The notes below the pieces were generated by a model. The model searched no databases, was not told the origin of the DNA, and saw only the letters and a program-made list of their open reading frames with translations. This document shows, piece after piece, positions 12,746 through 25,188 of a stretch of 64,000 nucleotides of DNA; position 1 is the first letter of the stretch; every line of letters begins with the position of its first letter. The position numbers were made by a program, and so were the translations under genes. The stretch comes from Lamellibrachia columna (Eukaryota > Annelida > Polychaeta > Sabellida > Siboglinidae), in assembly GCA_963662155.1 (NCBI GenBank), contig OY759263.1, forward strand, positions 25,484,048 to 25,548,047. Reading direction: 5' to 3'.

Positions 12746-14384
12746 AATCGACAAAATGCGCGCCCGTTGCTTGAAGTCCAAAATAGAGGCTTTGCCAGAT
12801 GTATTCTATCGAGCTACAGCTAGTGTGCTTCTGGAAATAATTGGGCAGAAGTTCGCTATCCGACCCAACATGAGCTCAGACATGTTAACTTTTTGTTGGG
12901 CTGTACTTTACGGTCCCATACCACAATGTAATACTGCTTCCGCTTACGCTTAAAAGTTACCCGACAATATAATGGTCCTATCTGAGATCCACTTGTCTTG
13001 AACACCATGATGGTTACGCACATGACCCGGGTCTCCAAAGACCATTTATCGAAACTTGACCCCATTGCGATCGCGTTGTCTCTTTATATACCATATCCTT
13101 AGCCATGTGATGTTTCGTTAGACTGAACATATTTCGCAATCTGTATATTAAGAATAGTGCTGCGGGAGATTCTCCGGTTACGGAGTAAGGCGGAGAGTGG
13201 CGGAGTGTGGCGGAGTGTGGCGAGTGTGGCGCAGTGTGGCGGAGTGTGGCGGCATGCAGTTGGATATAACTACGAATGGTTCCTATCACTTAGCCAATTA
13301 TCAGAGACGGTATCACAAAAAAAACTCTTAACGACCAGAACCGTTTTTATCGGAACAGCTGGATACACTTTCTTAAGCGTTATATTTCAAAATGGATATA
13401 TGGTGGTGACGTATCGTGTGAAAAACCCACATCAAAGATAACGTCATACACGCTTAAATATTGATTCATGAACAGCAGTGTAAGGTTGGGGTTTGGGCTA
13501 ACGTTTTGCTTAAGGGTTATGGCTTGATACTAAGACATCAGCCTTTCTTCGATGTCAGAGGTGATTGGGTTTACTTTGAGGCAGGCCACAGTAAAGACCC
13601 ATGTGACGGCGTTGTACCCAATTCCGTGAAGTGATGGAAAGACATAAATGGATGTATGGCAGAGTCTGAAAATCTCCCGGATTATGACCAAAAACACGGT
13701 GTCATTCGTCTTCACGGATGAAATTACAACTCTCTGAATTCGTATAAATTTACTTTAATTGAAAAGACATGTATTTTTGTTGTGTTAATTATATAGAACA
13801 AAGTTTGAATGCCATTGAAAGAGATGATTAGTGTGATTCATATTAAAGAAAATCTTGTCACCCATTCATTATTGGATAAAAAATACATTTACGAAGATAA
13901 TGTTGACTATTTATTAATATTAAAATATGGAATATGATACTCCAAATACTTCAATGCTATGATTAATATGACTAAAGCAAATTCTGATGAATAGTTCACA
14001 GTAAAAATTTCATGACATTTGTTCAGTCATTTTTGAGATACTGTATTAATAAACGCGCATCGCCAGGGCATAAATTTCCATTTACATTTCTAAATTTTCT
14101 TTTTGCACGCATAATTGATGTTCCTGTTAAACAAATGCAAAGGAATCATTTGTTTGCCTTTTTATGTTTTTCTTCAATGCATGGTGCTTTTAGTGCGAAA
14201 CTTGTGACAAAAACGATTAAAGTTTTGAATAACGTTTTCAATAAATTATTAAAACTAACATGTTGCGCACATTCTGTCGTTACGTCACACTTTGGTAGAT
14301 CGATATATACGATCCAAGCAGACAGCAGCGGAAAGACAAAGCTAATTTGTTTTCATTGCAAGAGATAAAATGTATATGTTTTAG
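12746..14384 (+). other. Intron 3 module of FReD unit A
   Basis: Homologous to 52810-54483 of the intact gene: CCAAATCGACAAA, GAAGTTCGCTATCCGACCC, TGGTCCTATCTGAGATCCA and, near the end, the run-up to the exon 4 acceptor. It carries the minisatellite at about 13180-13260. The unit lacks the LINE that sits in intron 3 of the intact gene. Confidence 0.7.
13180..13260 (+). repeat. GGCGGAGTGTGGC minisatellite, copy 1
   Basis: Short array of 8-10-bp units GGCGGAGTGT / GGCGAGTGT. It is equivalent in position to the array at 53586-53692 in the intact gene. Confidence 0.9.
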
Positions 14385-14549
14385 GTAATGAATATCTGCA
14401 CGCCGTTACTGCACAAAAGCAGTACAAACTAAGATTCGACCTGGAAGACTTCGAGGGCGCCACCAGATATGCTGTTTACTCAAGTTTCGCGGTTGCCGAT
14501 GAAGATCACAAGTACAGACTTTCACTTGGCGACTACTCCGGAACGGCAG
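14385..14549 (+). pseudogene. FReD exon 4, unit A (intact exon in a broken unit)
   Basis: 165-nt exon with acceptor TTTTAG and donor GGCAG|GTGATT, the same length and phase 1-1 as exon 4 at 54484-54648. It encodes [19 protein letters not shown] through [12 protein letters not shown] with no stop. It differs from the intact gene at several residues (for example F-to-V after HA, G-to-E before DFEG). No exons 1-3 remain upstream in this unit, so it is an orphan exon unless a distant promoter is used. Confidence 0.88.
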
Positions 14550-14814
14550 GTGATTACGCAAAACTTACACGTGTTATATTCGTGCGTGCTGCATGCTTAA
14601 AGCTTAAAGGTTACGCGACCATATAAACATGAGTCCAATCATCCTGCACGATTACATGTAGAGGAGTAGTTACAGATCAATATTGTCCCGTTTCTTTTGT
14701 TTGTCTTCCTCACCGAAATATCGCCACAGTAGTATACATATACATACCATAATCCTGCTTTCCACTACCTTGTCATATGGCTCTGGTTCTATTTGGTCGA
14801 CAAACACTCTCGTC
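14550..14814 (+). other. Intron 4 start of unit A
   Basis: Shares phrases (AGTCCAATCATCCTGCA, GATTACATGTA, CTTCCTCACC) with about 20925-21010 and 23370-23450 in unit B and with 53030-53110 in the intact gene. These blocks have therefore been shuffled among introns. Confidence 0.6.
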
Positions 14815-14936
14815 ACATCAGCGGCGCAGTGTGGCGAGTGTGGTGGAGTGTGTCGGAGTGCGGCGCAGTTTGGCGAGGGCGGCAGAGGGTGGCGGAATAA
14901 GGCGGAGTGTGGCGGAGTTCGGCGTAGTGTGGCTTA
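14815..14936 (+). repeat. GGCGGAGTGTGGC minisatellite, copy 2
   Basis: About 120 bp of the same 8-10-bp family as at 13180, 23645 and 53586, directly followed by an (AT)n array. Confidence 0.9.
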
Positions 14937-14937
14937 G

Positions 14938-16575
<1,638 letters not shown>

Positions 16576-17839
16576 TGTGCGCGCGAAAGTTTTAAAATGG
16601 AAATTTGATACACAAATTACACCCCGATTACATTTATTTCTGACAAAAAAACTTGCTTATAAAAATGTTACTTCCATGCTTGGCCCCGTGTTCAATCATG
16701 ATACATTACATTTAATATGTAATGTTATTTGCTTTCTTTTTGTTGTGAATGCTAATGTAAATCAAACAATTAGTACATTATTGAATTTATTGATTGTGCG
16801 CAGTGGATAAACCATGGTTTGTCCACTGCGCGCAAAGAGTAGACAAAGAAAGGGAGGCAATTTCTTTGCTATTTAAGCACTTTCGGCACTCGCTTACTGC
16901 TTCGTGCTGACGAATGACATGCATTGATTGCACGAAAAGTGCTTTCTGTAATTCGATGTACTATTTAAATGTATCCGAATAATTGTCTTAATGGTCGTAA
17001 ATTCTAGCAATCTATTGATGTTTTATGGTGTACATTTTAATTGTCGGCATAGGCGAGAGCGGGAATTTGTCCTAGCTGCGATATGGCTTGCGCGCTTTAT
17101 CAATCACACGATTAACTCATAAAATAAACGCATACCTTTGTCAAGTTTCATATAATTTATAAAAAAGTATCATAGTTTCAGTGATATGAAAGAAGTTTTA
17201 ATTGTACGCAAATTAAAATTGCACGTGCGAGCTGTACAAAAAAGGGTGCGTGGCGGTCACGTGTCATGGCTCTTAGTTCAGCTTCACGCTGTTTAGATGC
17301 CACAGTTCTTCCTCGATGTGCAGCAAAATATACTTATGTTTTTGTAATGTCGTATATATAAATTGGAATTTCAGTTTGAGGTGTTCAATTTTGTTTAAAA
17401 CACATCTATTCCGTTTATTCTGTCCGTTTTCTGCGATCACGGAATTTCCGTTCGAAAAGGGTGAATTCCGTTTCAAACCAATCGATTCCGTGAATTCCGT
17501 CCGTTTTGTGCGTTCGCTGAAAATCAGTTTCCCTAAAATTTACCTTCTCGATTGTAATATCATCCGCGCTTTAAAAGGAACGAGTCTAGATATTCGTAAA
17601 GAAAAGATAAAGGTTACCCAAGCGTGACCGGACCGAACTTTAATCAACAAACTGATAGGTATATGTTATACGTGGTACAGTGTTCATTCAAGTTTGAGTG
17701 TCTTGATGTTGTGTATGTTAGTCCTTTTACTGCATTAACATTAAAATAACGAATACAGAGTTGATCCTATCATAATGTGTTCTGTTATATTTTCACAATG
17801 AACGATTCTCGCGGGTTGATGACATTGTTTATTCTGCAG
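16576..17839 (+). other. Intron 4 module of FReD unit A
   Basis: Closely similar to 25690-26950 (B), 42110-43525 (C), 54970-56168 (D) and the inverse of 59930-60560 (E). Marker phrases: GGCACTCG near 16880, CGATATGGCTTGCGCG, TCCGTTTTCTGCGATCACGG, and the exon 5 acceptor region ending CTGCAG. It is non-coding; the repeated ATTCCGT-rich block near 17400-17520 is the most conserved part. Confidence 0.8.
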
Positions 17840-18084
17840 GAGATTCATTCACACCTCATGCTGGCATGGCGTTCAGCACAAAGGACCGTGACAATGACGT
17901 GCACAGTCTGCACTGAGCACAACGGTACAAGGGAGCCTGGTGGCACAAGGGCTGTCATTACTCCAACTTGAATGGTCTGTACCTTGGTGGCGCAAACACT
18001 GCCAAGGGCGAAGGCATCAATTGGTATCAATGGCATCAACACAACTACTCGCTCAAGAAAGTCGAAATGAAACTGAGACCGTAG
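17840..18084 (+). pseudogene. FReD exon 5, unit A, with Cys-to-stop change
   Basis: 245-nt terminal exon with acceptor TTCTGCAG and entry phase 1, ending TAG at 18082-18084. It encodes [28 protein letters not shown] and the C-terminus [12 protein letters not shown]. At 17914-17916 a TGA replaces the first conserved cysteine codon of this exon (TGT in the intact copies at 43.6 and 56.2 kb). A transcript would stop within the calcium-binding/ligand region. The rest of the frame is open, so the mutation looks recent. Confidence 0.88.
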
Positions 18085-18850
18085 CAGAAGTCAGTTATGA
18101 ATATCGAAATACCGCCGAATGAAGAATCACAACGGTGTCGTATATATTGTTTTTACGTATTTCTTGCCGGATGGTGTAATCTTTTAAATAAAAAGGTTCA
18201 AAATAAAACATACCGTTAGTAACAATTAAATAAGTTATCAAGATAATACAGTTCAAACAGGACAATAGTGTTTTGTGACAATTTGTTTCAAATATCTTCC
18301 TGTTAACAAAACTGTTGGCGTGTGACACCCTCGTCTTTGGTGTATTTCAACGCGATGCATGTTATGCATTTTACTTATATTAATTTTACTCAAGTAAACA
18401 GCTGCCTGCTTTATGCCGCCTGAAGTTATTCATGTTACATGGGTCAACCCATCAATGGGTCATCCCATAATTGCGGAACACTTTAAACTACTGCACTGTA
18501 AAAAAATGTCTGATCATTCTACCTTTGATGGTACATGTTTGCATGACATTTGTGCTTACTGTGTGAATGTTGGTCAGGATATATTATTCATATAGAAAAA
18601 ACTGCGAACGTTTTTGTAAGCACCCATGACCAGTGCAGGATTAACCATTGTACAAGTGGTGCACTCTTGCATGGCCCCGCATAAAGAATGGTTAGTATGT
18701 AGCCTTTCAAATTAGATACTATATCAGAGTGTGTTCTGTTGTGAAGAGGAGATTTCTTAATGATACAGTGTACTCATTTAATTGTTAGTATTACGTGTTT
18801 TTAGATAATAAGTAATTGTATTCCCTTGATCAGTACAAAATAGGTAAACT
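18085..18850 (+). other. 3' UTR and downstream flank of unit A
   Basis: Homologous to 43771-44350 and 56408-57308. It contains a polyadenylation signal AATAAA at 18187-18192, about 100 nt after the stop, and the conserved block TTTATGCCGCCTGA to GTGAATGTTGGTCAGGAT. Confidence 0.7.
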
Positions 18851-18899
18851 ATACTATACTACATGCGACTACGTTTAATGAAAGACATGTTGATTTAAT

Positions 18900-19004
18900 G
18901 CACACGCACGCATGCACGAACGAATGAACGCGCGCGTATGCACACACACACACACACACACACACACGGGCACGCACGCACGCACGCACGCACGCAAGCA
19001 CGCA

Positions 19005-19051
<47 letters not shown>

Positions 19052-19052
19052 C
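18900..19052. repeat. (CA)n and (GCAC)n compound microsatellite
   Basis: Runs of CACACA interleaved with GCACGCAC tetramers, about 150 bp. Confidence 0.95.
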
Positions 19053-19059
19053 ACACACA

Positions 19060-20515
19060 GTACATGTGTATGTAATGTAGTTTGTTGTTTTTAGCCAATC
19101 GCACATCGCTCCACACCTTCACAAATAGCCCATCAAAGTACATACACCAAAGGAATGAAACAGAAAAAAGACGTATATAATTAGAGAAATACACGATTCC
19201 TTACGTTGTAAGCATGTGCGTACGGTTTCAGCCGATGGTGACAGTCTTTGTTTTTCGTAAGACGTCGATCAAAACGCCAGGTGGAGCAAGACTTGATTTG
19301 TTGTGTATTTAGATTGTAATATCTAGCGCGGCAGATTAATCATAGAAAGGACGAACACATATGAATTTCCATGTGAATTGTATTCACTATCGGGTAACAT
19401 AACAAATAAAACGAGTCTACTACAAGGGCTACTCCAAACCATGGACGCGTTTGGTCTCTCAAAATAAATCTACAACACTGTAGCCTCTGAATTACCCAGT
19501 TCCTATGCTCAGGACAATCGGCAGCTAAAAATCACTATATAAACAGTACATCAACGGCGGACGCCACAATGTTCTCCATCGAGTTATCGATGTATATGCA
19601 GTACGACACTCTCGGGCGGTGACGTCCATGCAGCGGTCCCGCAGGACGACGGGCGGTGTATCTCTGCGCGGTGTGACCGGGCGGTCCCTTTCCCAAGTCA
19701 CGAAGATCGCCTGCTTTCGGTTGACATGAAACGCCATTTCCAGGTTCAGCTATGTGCCTCAATTCCGCCCAATAGCCCGATAGCCCGATACTCCGGGGAC
19801 AACTGCGTTGCTTTGCCAAATAATTGTCTACGTCTAGCTCACTTCGGCCCGTCGCAGAGTAAATACGCACATCCGTGCACCACCAAATCAGTGTGGTTTC
19901 CTCCCCCTTCTCCGCTTAAGTAAAAGCCTATATCACCTAACTCCGTCACATTACATCAACACTTCACTAGTTTTATCCTGAACATTCAACTGGCCGTCTC
20001 AATGGGGTCTCAGCATCCTTCTCATATGCTTCTCCTGTCACCTTTTGTATCCATCCCGTATGTCAATGTGTGTTTCCTCCATTACACCGCATTTTCTCTA
20101 TAGCTACACACCAGTGCTTGTGTAGGACAACTGTACTATGTAATAGCGCAGTGTATATTCCTACCGATCCTAGGCTAACTATGCTAATAGTAGATCCTAT
20201 AGGAGAATTTTGCAACGCTTCTTTGACAGCGCACCACTTACTGATATAACTACATAGTCGCATATTACATAACACCGATCAGCCGTGTTCCACCTGACCA
20301 GTGGGCTAACAATGTAACACATTCCACGCATGTACCTCGTTGCACAAACCACTTTCACACATGTTTAATTTCTCAACCCCTAAATCATGACAACGTCCTG
20401 CGACGGTTCGTCGCTCTGGGCCCAACTTCGCTTTTACTGAAAGAAAGGAAGCAATGGTCTTCTTGGTCAACTCGTTTTGACAGCTTAATTAGCATAGATA
20501 AAGAACAATAGTACA
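19060..20515. other. Unassigned sequence
   Basis: About 1.45 kb in which no gene or known element was recognised. A 111-codon minus-strand open frame at 19535-19870 has no family motif. The composition at 19560-19900 is richer in GC than its surroundings. Confidence 0.5.
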
Positions 20516-20640
20516 CACCTTGACCAAAGAGACACACGTGATTTATCATGTGTTTTGTTAGCTTTTTTGAAGGTGCACTAAGCGAGACCATTACTGTCAT
20601 GGGCAGATGGCCAAGATATCCAGTCAATTACAAGGTCTGC
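20515..20640 (+). repeat. Repeat R2, copy 1 (joined to a FReD exon 4 tail)
   Basis: Matches 21393-21530 (CACCTTGACCAAAGAGA, GATTTATCATGTGTTTT, CAGTCAATTACAAGGTCTGC). It is followed directly by the last 38 nt of a FReD exon 4. Confidence 0.75.
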
Positions 20641-20656
20641 ATCATCATCATCAACA

Positions 20657-20694
20657 GTACCAACTTTCACTTGGAGCGTTCACCTGAACGGCAG
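20657..20694 (+). pseudogene. FReD exon 4 tail fragment
   Basis: Encodes a degraded YQLSLGAF-type end of exon 4, with donor GGCAG|GTGATTAT. The intron after it resembles 23206 onward in unit B. It is a partial duplicate produced by rearrangement. Confidence 0.7.
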
Positions 20695-21392
20695 GTGATT
20701 ATATAATATGATACATGCATGCACACGTGGATACATACATACAAAACTTGGACGGGAAAACGTTTTATCATCGAATAGCAAAGATACGCTTTACAATATA
20801 ATAGCAACCGACGGTTCATTAGTTTCAAACTAATACAACTGGTGACACCACGTTACTGTCTCACGCTAATCTATAATATTGCTTCCTCTTTAGCATAAAC
20901 GTCACCGGTCAACATTGCCAAGAGTCCAATCATCCTACATGATTACATGTACAGGGTGTTATTACAAATCCGGAATGTATCGTTTCTTTGTATAATCTTC
21001 CTCACCAACGTATCGCAACATGAGTAAACAATAGAGATAGTGAAACCACATTCCTACTTTACGTCCAGTCGATTCCTTGGCAAATGGATGTGGTTCTTTC
21101 TGTTTGACAAACACTCTCATCACACACAAGTGAAAGGACACTGCCTGATTTCAACAAATCCAGTGTCATATGCATTGTATACTCATTGTATACTCAGTGT
21201 CACATTATATACTCAGTATTGTATACTCAGTGCACATTGTATACCCAGCTACAGACCGATGAGAATGTTCAGCAGTTAACCCATAGTGATCTACATACAC
21301 CTGGCGACGCTGGGCACGGACTTGCACCAAGTAAATGAGTGGTACCAACCGCCTCATGATCTTACCTGAGATCTACTTGTCAAAGTACAATC
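20695..21392 (+). other. Intron-derived FReD module, unit B
   Basis: Intron sequence similar to 23206-23620 and to the 14580-14790 and 53000-53330 introns (ATTGCCAAGAGTCC, GATTACATGTACAGGG, CCTCACCAACGTATCGCAACATGAGTAAAC). At 21165-21250 the phrase TTGTATACTCAGTG recurs four to five times as a small degenerate array. Confidence 0.6.
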
Positions 21393-21530
21393 GTACACAC
21401 CTTGACCAAAGAGATACACGTGATTTATCATGTGTTTTTGGAGCTTCTTGCAGGTGCAGAAAGCGAGTTCATTACTGTCAGGAGCGGACAGCCAAGACAC
21501 CCAGTCAATTACAAGGTCTGCATCATCATC
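21393..21530 (+). repeat. Repeat R2, copy 2
   Basis: Second copy of the 20515-20640 segment. It contains an acceptor-like TTCTTGCAG at 21444-21452 followed by an open stretch, but no protein family was recognised, so no exon is called. Confidence 0.7.
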
Positions 21531-21676
21531 ATAAAATGTCCTTCCGCGGTCCTTATGAGCATTTGTTCTGCACTAGGCTACATACATTTCCTTGCCCGGA
21601 AGTTGGCGCGGTGGATGTAGTGAACATTGCACGTAGGTGTTCATTGTCATTTGTACGTGTTCGTTGTCACGTGTAG

Positions 21677-22221
21677 GTGTTCCAACGTAGACAGGACGGC
21701 TCCGTCGACTTCTTCCACGTCTGGGCCAGCTGCAAGATTTAACACAGATTTAACAAGATTTGCCATCCAAGCCAAAGGCCCAGATGGCAAGTGGATATTT
21801 TTAAACATGTTACACAATCCGTAGACAATTTGTTCCATTTTTTTATTGTCCTCTGTGAGAACGAGTACTTCCTCATATCCAATCAACACTGATCCATTAC
21901 TAAATTTACTTAATGTCGTCTAGTTCTACTATTTTTCTTGAGTGAGAAAAACATATTTGTATCAATATGTTCATATAAATAAATATCTTATACACTTCAA
22001 TCTGATCTCCTCAAAATCTCCTTGTTTTTATGGTTGTTAAACCACATTATTTTACGGGGCTCCTCATAACTAAAGTCTCTCAGTTCTGGAATAATTTTAG
22101 TTGCTCTCTTCTGTATGCGTTCAAGCGTATCTATATCCTTTTTACCATATGGTATCCACGCTTGCATACAGTATTCTAAATGAGGAATGATTCGGCCACG
22201 TGTCTGGCGAATTCTGGCTTG
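21677..22221 (+). pseudogene. FReD exon 3, unit B, split by a LINE
   Basis: The exon opens after GTGTAG and encodes VFQRRQDGSVDF to ASCK (21677-21733). It is then interrupted by about 450 bp of minus-strand LINE and resumes with GGCCACGTGTCTGGCGAATT, ending at the donor CTTG|GTGGGTGAA at 22221. The intact exon 3 (49754-49850) is continuous across this point, at codons K-E of YKEGFG. Confidence 0.88.
21734..22185 (-). mobile_element. Family 1 LINE insertion inside FReD exon 3
   Basis: Minus-strand, 5'-truncated family 1 element containing only the 3' UTR and the last part of the ORF (the block equivalent to [11 protein letters not shown] through RR). Its 3' end has the AATCTTGTTAAATC motif. 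It is more diverged from the family consensus than the copies at 62 and 59165, suggesting an older insertion. Confidence 0.85.
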
Positions 22222-23041
22222 GTGGGTGAAAGACTGACACTAATTCCATTCAAACTTTTGATACAATAAGAAAACAACACATTGTGATTTCACTTATTTT
22301 GCACAACAAAAAACACGAACGATCAGAAGTTCACATTGATACAAATATTAGCTAGACATTTCTACACGTTGTTTGAAACGTAATTCACATTAATATGGAG
22401 GTCGACTTGATTTGGGTTACAGGTCCCTCTTCAACACGATTTTTCGCTCGTCTCGTGAAACATTGTACCTTTCTGTAATAGCCAAAGAGTGGCCTGAGTC
22501 TATATATTATAATATAATATAAGGATATATACACTTTCGCAAGTTACGATCAAAATCAAATCTTTCGAGTATTTTAACAAAACTACGCAACTCTTTTGTA
22601 AACTGACTGTTTCCATTACAACAATATTTACACACTACAAATTGACACCAAATAAATTTCTTCGCCATGGGCGAGGGGGTTTAATTTGAAAAAAACATGT
22701 TCAGACTGGATTTCTGTATGCAGCAAAATTAAGGAGAAAAGTCGCATATTATTAATATTTTTTAAATAAAACAAACAAAGTATTTAAAGAAGTCACACGC
22801 TCACGCAAGCACGCACACCCGCAAGAGAGCACTCACGCACCCACGTCAGCACGCACGCACGCAAGCTTAGACGCACACACCCACACACACAATCTCGTTG
22901 TCATCATGCCGGTTCTGTGGAGAGGTTAGGTATTGTCACTGACATCGATGTTATTGGTAAAGGTGGTGTTGATTTTGTTATCATTGTGATCGTTTGTTTT
23001 GTAGAAATTGCATATATAGTGATACATTGTACATTTTACGC
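22222..23041 (+). other. Intron 3 of unit B
   Basis: The first part resembles the start of intron 3 in the intact gene (49851-50390): AAAACAAC, AGAAGGTCACATTG / AGAAGTTCACATTG, CACTTTCGCAAGTTA. It lacks the LINE and minisatellite seen there. It contains a degenerate CACGCA-rich tract at 22795-22895. Confidence 0.6.
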
Positions 23042-23205
23042 AATGATTATCTGCATGAAGTGACATTGCATGCACGATACACACTACGAATCGACAAGGA
23101 GGACGTTGAAAACGCAACCAGATAATACAGTTTACTCTAAATTCACAGTTGCTTCCGAAGGCGACAAGTACCAACTTTCACTCGGAGCCTATATCGGAAC
23201 GGCAG
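23042..23205 (+). pseudogene. FReD exon 4, unit B, decayed
   Basis: Recognisable as NDYLHEVTLHARYTLRIDKE then, after a stop (TAA) and a frameshift near 23125-23140, KFTVASEGDKYQLSLGAYIG. The donor GGCAG|GTGATT is kept. It is the most diverged exon 4 in the window. Confidence 0.82.
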
Positions 23206-23644
23206 GTGATTGTATAATATAATACAAACATAAAAACGTGCATACATGCACGTTTGTATGCTTTCGGCAAAAGATACGCTTTAAAATTGTATAGAAACTG
23301 ACCGTTCATTAGATTCAAACTAATACAACAGGAGACAGCAAGTTAAGGTCTCATACCAATATATTGCCAAGAGTCCTACATGACATGTGCTATTACAAAT
23401 TCTGAATATATAATTTTTTGTATAACGTTCGTCACCAACGTATCGCAACATGAGTAAACCACATTCCTACTTTGCGGTTCCTTGGCAGATGGATCTGATT
23501 CTTTCTTGTTAATAAACACTTTCAGGTGATGAAACATTGGCTGATTTCAACACATCCAGTATCACACGCACTATATACTCAGATACAAACCAATAAGAAT
23601 CACTTTCAGCAGTTAGCCTATAGTGACCTACGTACACGTAGCGA
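23206..23644 (+). other. Intron 4 start of unit B
   Basis: Intron sequence similar to 20695-21330, without coding content. Confidence 0.55.
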
Positions 23645-24110
23645 CGCTGTGTGGTGAGTGGGTCGGAGTGTGTTGGAGTGTGGCGGAGTGAGGCGAGTGT
23701 GGCGGAGTGTGGCGGAGTGTGGCGAGTTTGGCCAGTGTGGCGGAGTGTGGTGGAGTGTGGCGGTGTGTGGCGGAGTTTGGCGGAGTGTGGCGGAGTGAGA
23801 CGGTATGTGGCTAGTGTGGCGGAGTTTGGCGGAATGTGACGGAGTGAGGCGAGTGTGGCGAGTGTGGCTGTGTGTGGCTGAGTGTGGCGGGGTGTGGCAA
23901 GTGAGTCGGAGTGTGGCGAGTGTGGCGAGTATGGCAGATTGAGGTGAGTGTTGCGAGTGTGGCAAGTGAGGCGGAGTGTGGCGAGTGTGGCGAGTATGGC
24001 GGATTGAGGCGAGTGTGGCGAGTGTGGCGAGCGTGGCGGTGTGTGGCGGTGTGTTGCGGAGTGTGGCGGTGTGTAGCGAGTGTGCGGAGTGTGGCGGAGT
24101 GTTTGGCTGA
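23645..24110 (+). repeat. GGCGGAGTGTGGC minisatellite, copy 3 (longest)
   Basis: About 465 bp of interspersed 8-, 9- and 10-bp units (GGCGAGTGT, GGCGGAGTGT). Longer higher-order periods are visible: a block around 23930-23995 is partly repeated at 23985-24025. The array keeps all three minus-strand frames largely open, giving artefactual His/Pro/Thr-rich ORFs. Confidence 0.93.
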
Positions 24111-24169
24111 CGCCTCTGTATTCAGCACGGAGTCCACCTGTCATTACCTTATGACAGGTTGGTGTAATA

Positions 24170-25094
24170 TCACCGCGTGAACCACACAACAAACATCCTT
24201 GTTCTGAAGACAACTCTACTCGCTTTGTGAAATATACTTGTACATTTATATGTACCTTTCTTGGCTGCATATCATTGTACTCAACAATAGCACTGGATCC
24301 CGCCTTCTCTGCAATATCAGAACCGTTAACATACGGCACTTGGTAGATTCCAGGCTCATCCGCGGTTCGTTCTACAGCCGAAAGGAAACGTAGCAACGCA
24401 TCGGCGTTCCCGTGATCCTCAGGCTTCCGGTACTCTATCTCGTAGGTGTACGCTTGTAACATGAGTGTCCAACGCTGCATCCGGGGGGAGGCCGAGGATC
24501 TTGGGGCTGAGGATCGTTAATAACGGATTGTGGTCAGTGATCAATGTGAGCAAGCGTCCGAATAGGTTCTGGTGGAATTGTTTTAACTACTGTGTCCTTC
24601 CTCCATGATGTGTGAAAACACCGCACCAACAACTACCGGTAGCCAACCATGATGGCTTACGACTGTCATAGTCAACCGGTACCTTCTGTGAAAACAGCAG
24701 CTCATTGCACTGGGTTATGGCCTTGTCACATTCTGGAGTATTGCCATCTCACGTAAGTTCCTTTATCAGCAGTTGGTGGACGCAGCACGGTAAACATCCG
24801 AGGTACAAACTTGGTAGTGGATCAACGCCATTTAGGAAAGCAACTGCTTGACGTCTCCTGGCGTGTGAGTACTTCATTCAGAACACGAATATGTTCTTAC
24901 TCCGACTCAGCCTTGATAAAAATGCATTTTTGCAAGCACATGACATGATCCATCCCTTCAGGATCTGATCCTTAATCGACTGGAAGATACTTGGAGCACT
25001 GCTTTGCCCCGTATGGCATACGTACGTAGCGATATATTCCCTTGTGGGTGTTCACGGTCACATAGTGTTGACTCGGCATCCAGCTCCAACTGTT

Positions 25095-25188
<94 letters not shown>

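Noticed and set aside
17914..17916. Selenocysteine codon in FReD unit A
   Set aside because: The unit has lost exons 1-3 and no FReD selenoproteins are known to me, so a nonsense mutation is far more likely. Kept as a check in the findings only.
19535..19870. 111-codon minus-strand ORF as a gene
   Set aside because: No recognised motif, no splice or flank context, and overlapping frames of similar quality on the other strand.
23509..24480. 323-codon His/Pro/Thr-rich ORF on the minus strand
   Set aside because: It is a Gypsy RNase H/connection fragment read through into the GGCGGAGTGT minisatellite. The repeat part has no coding signature.
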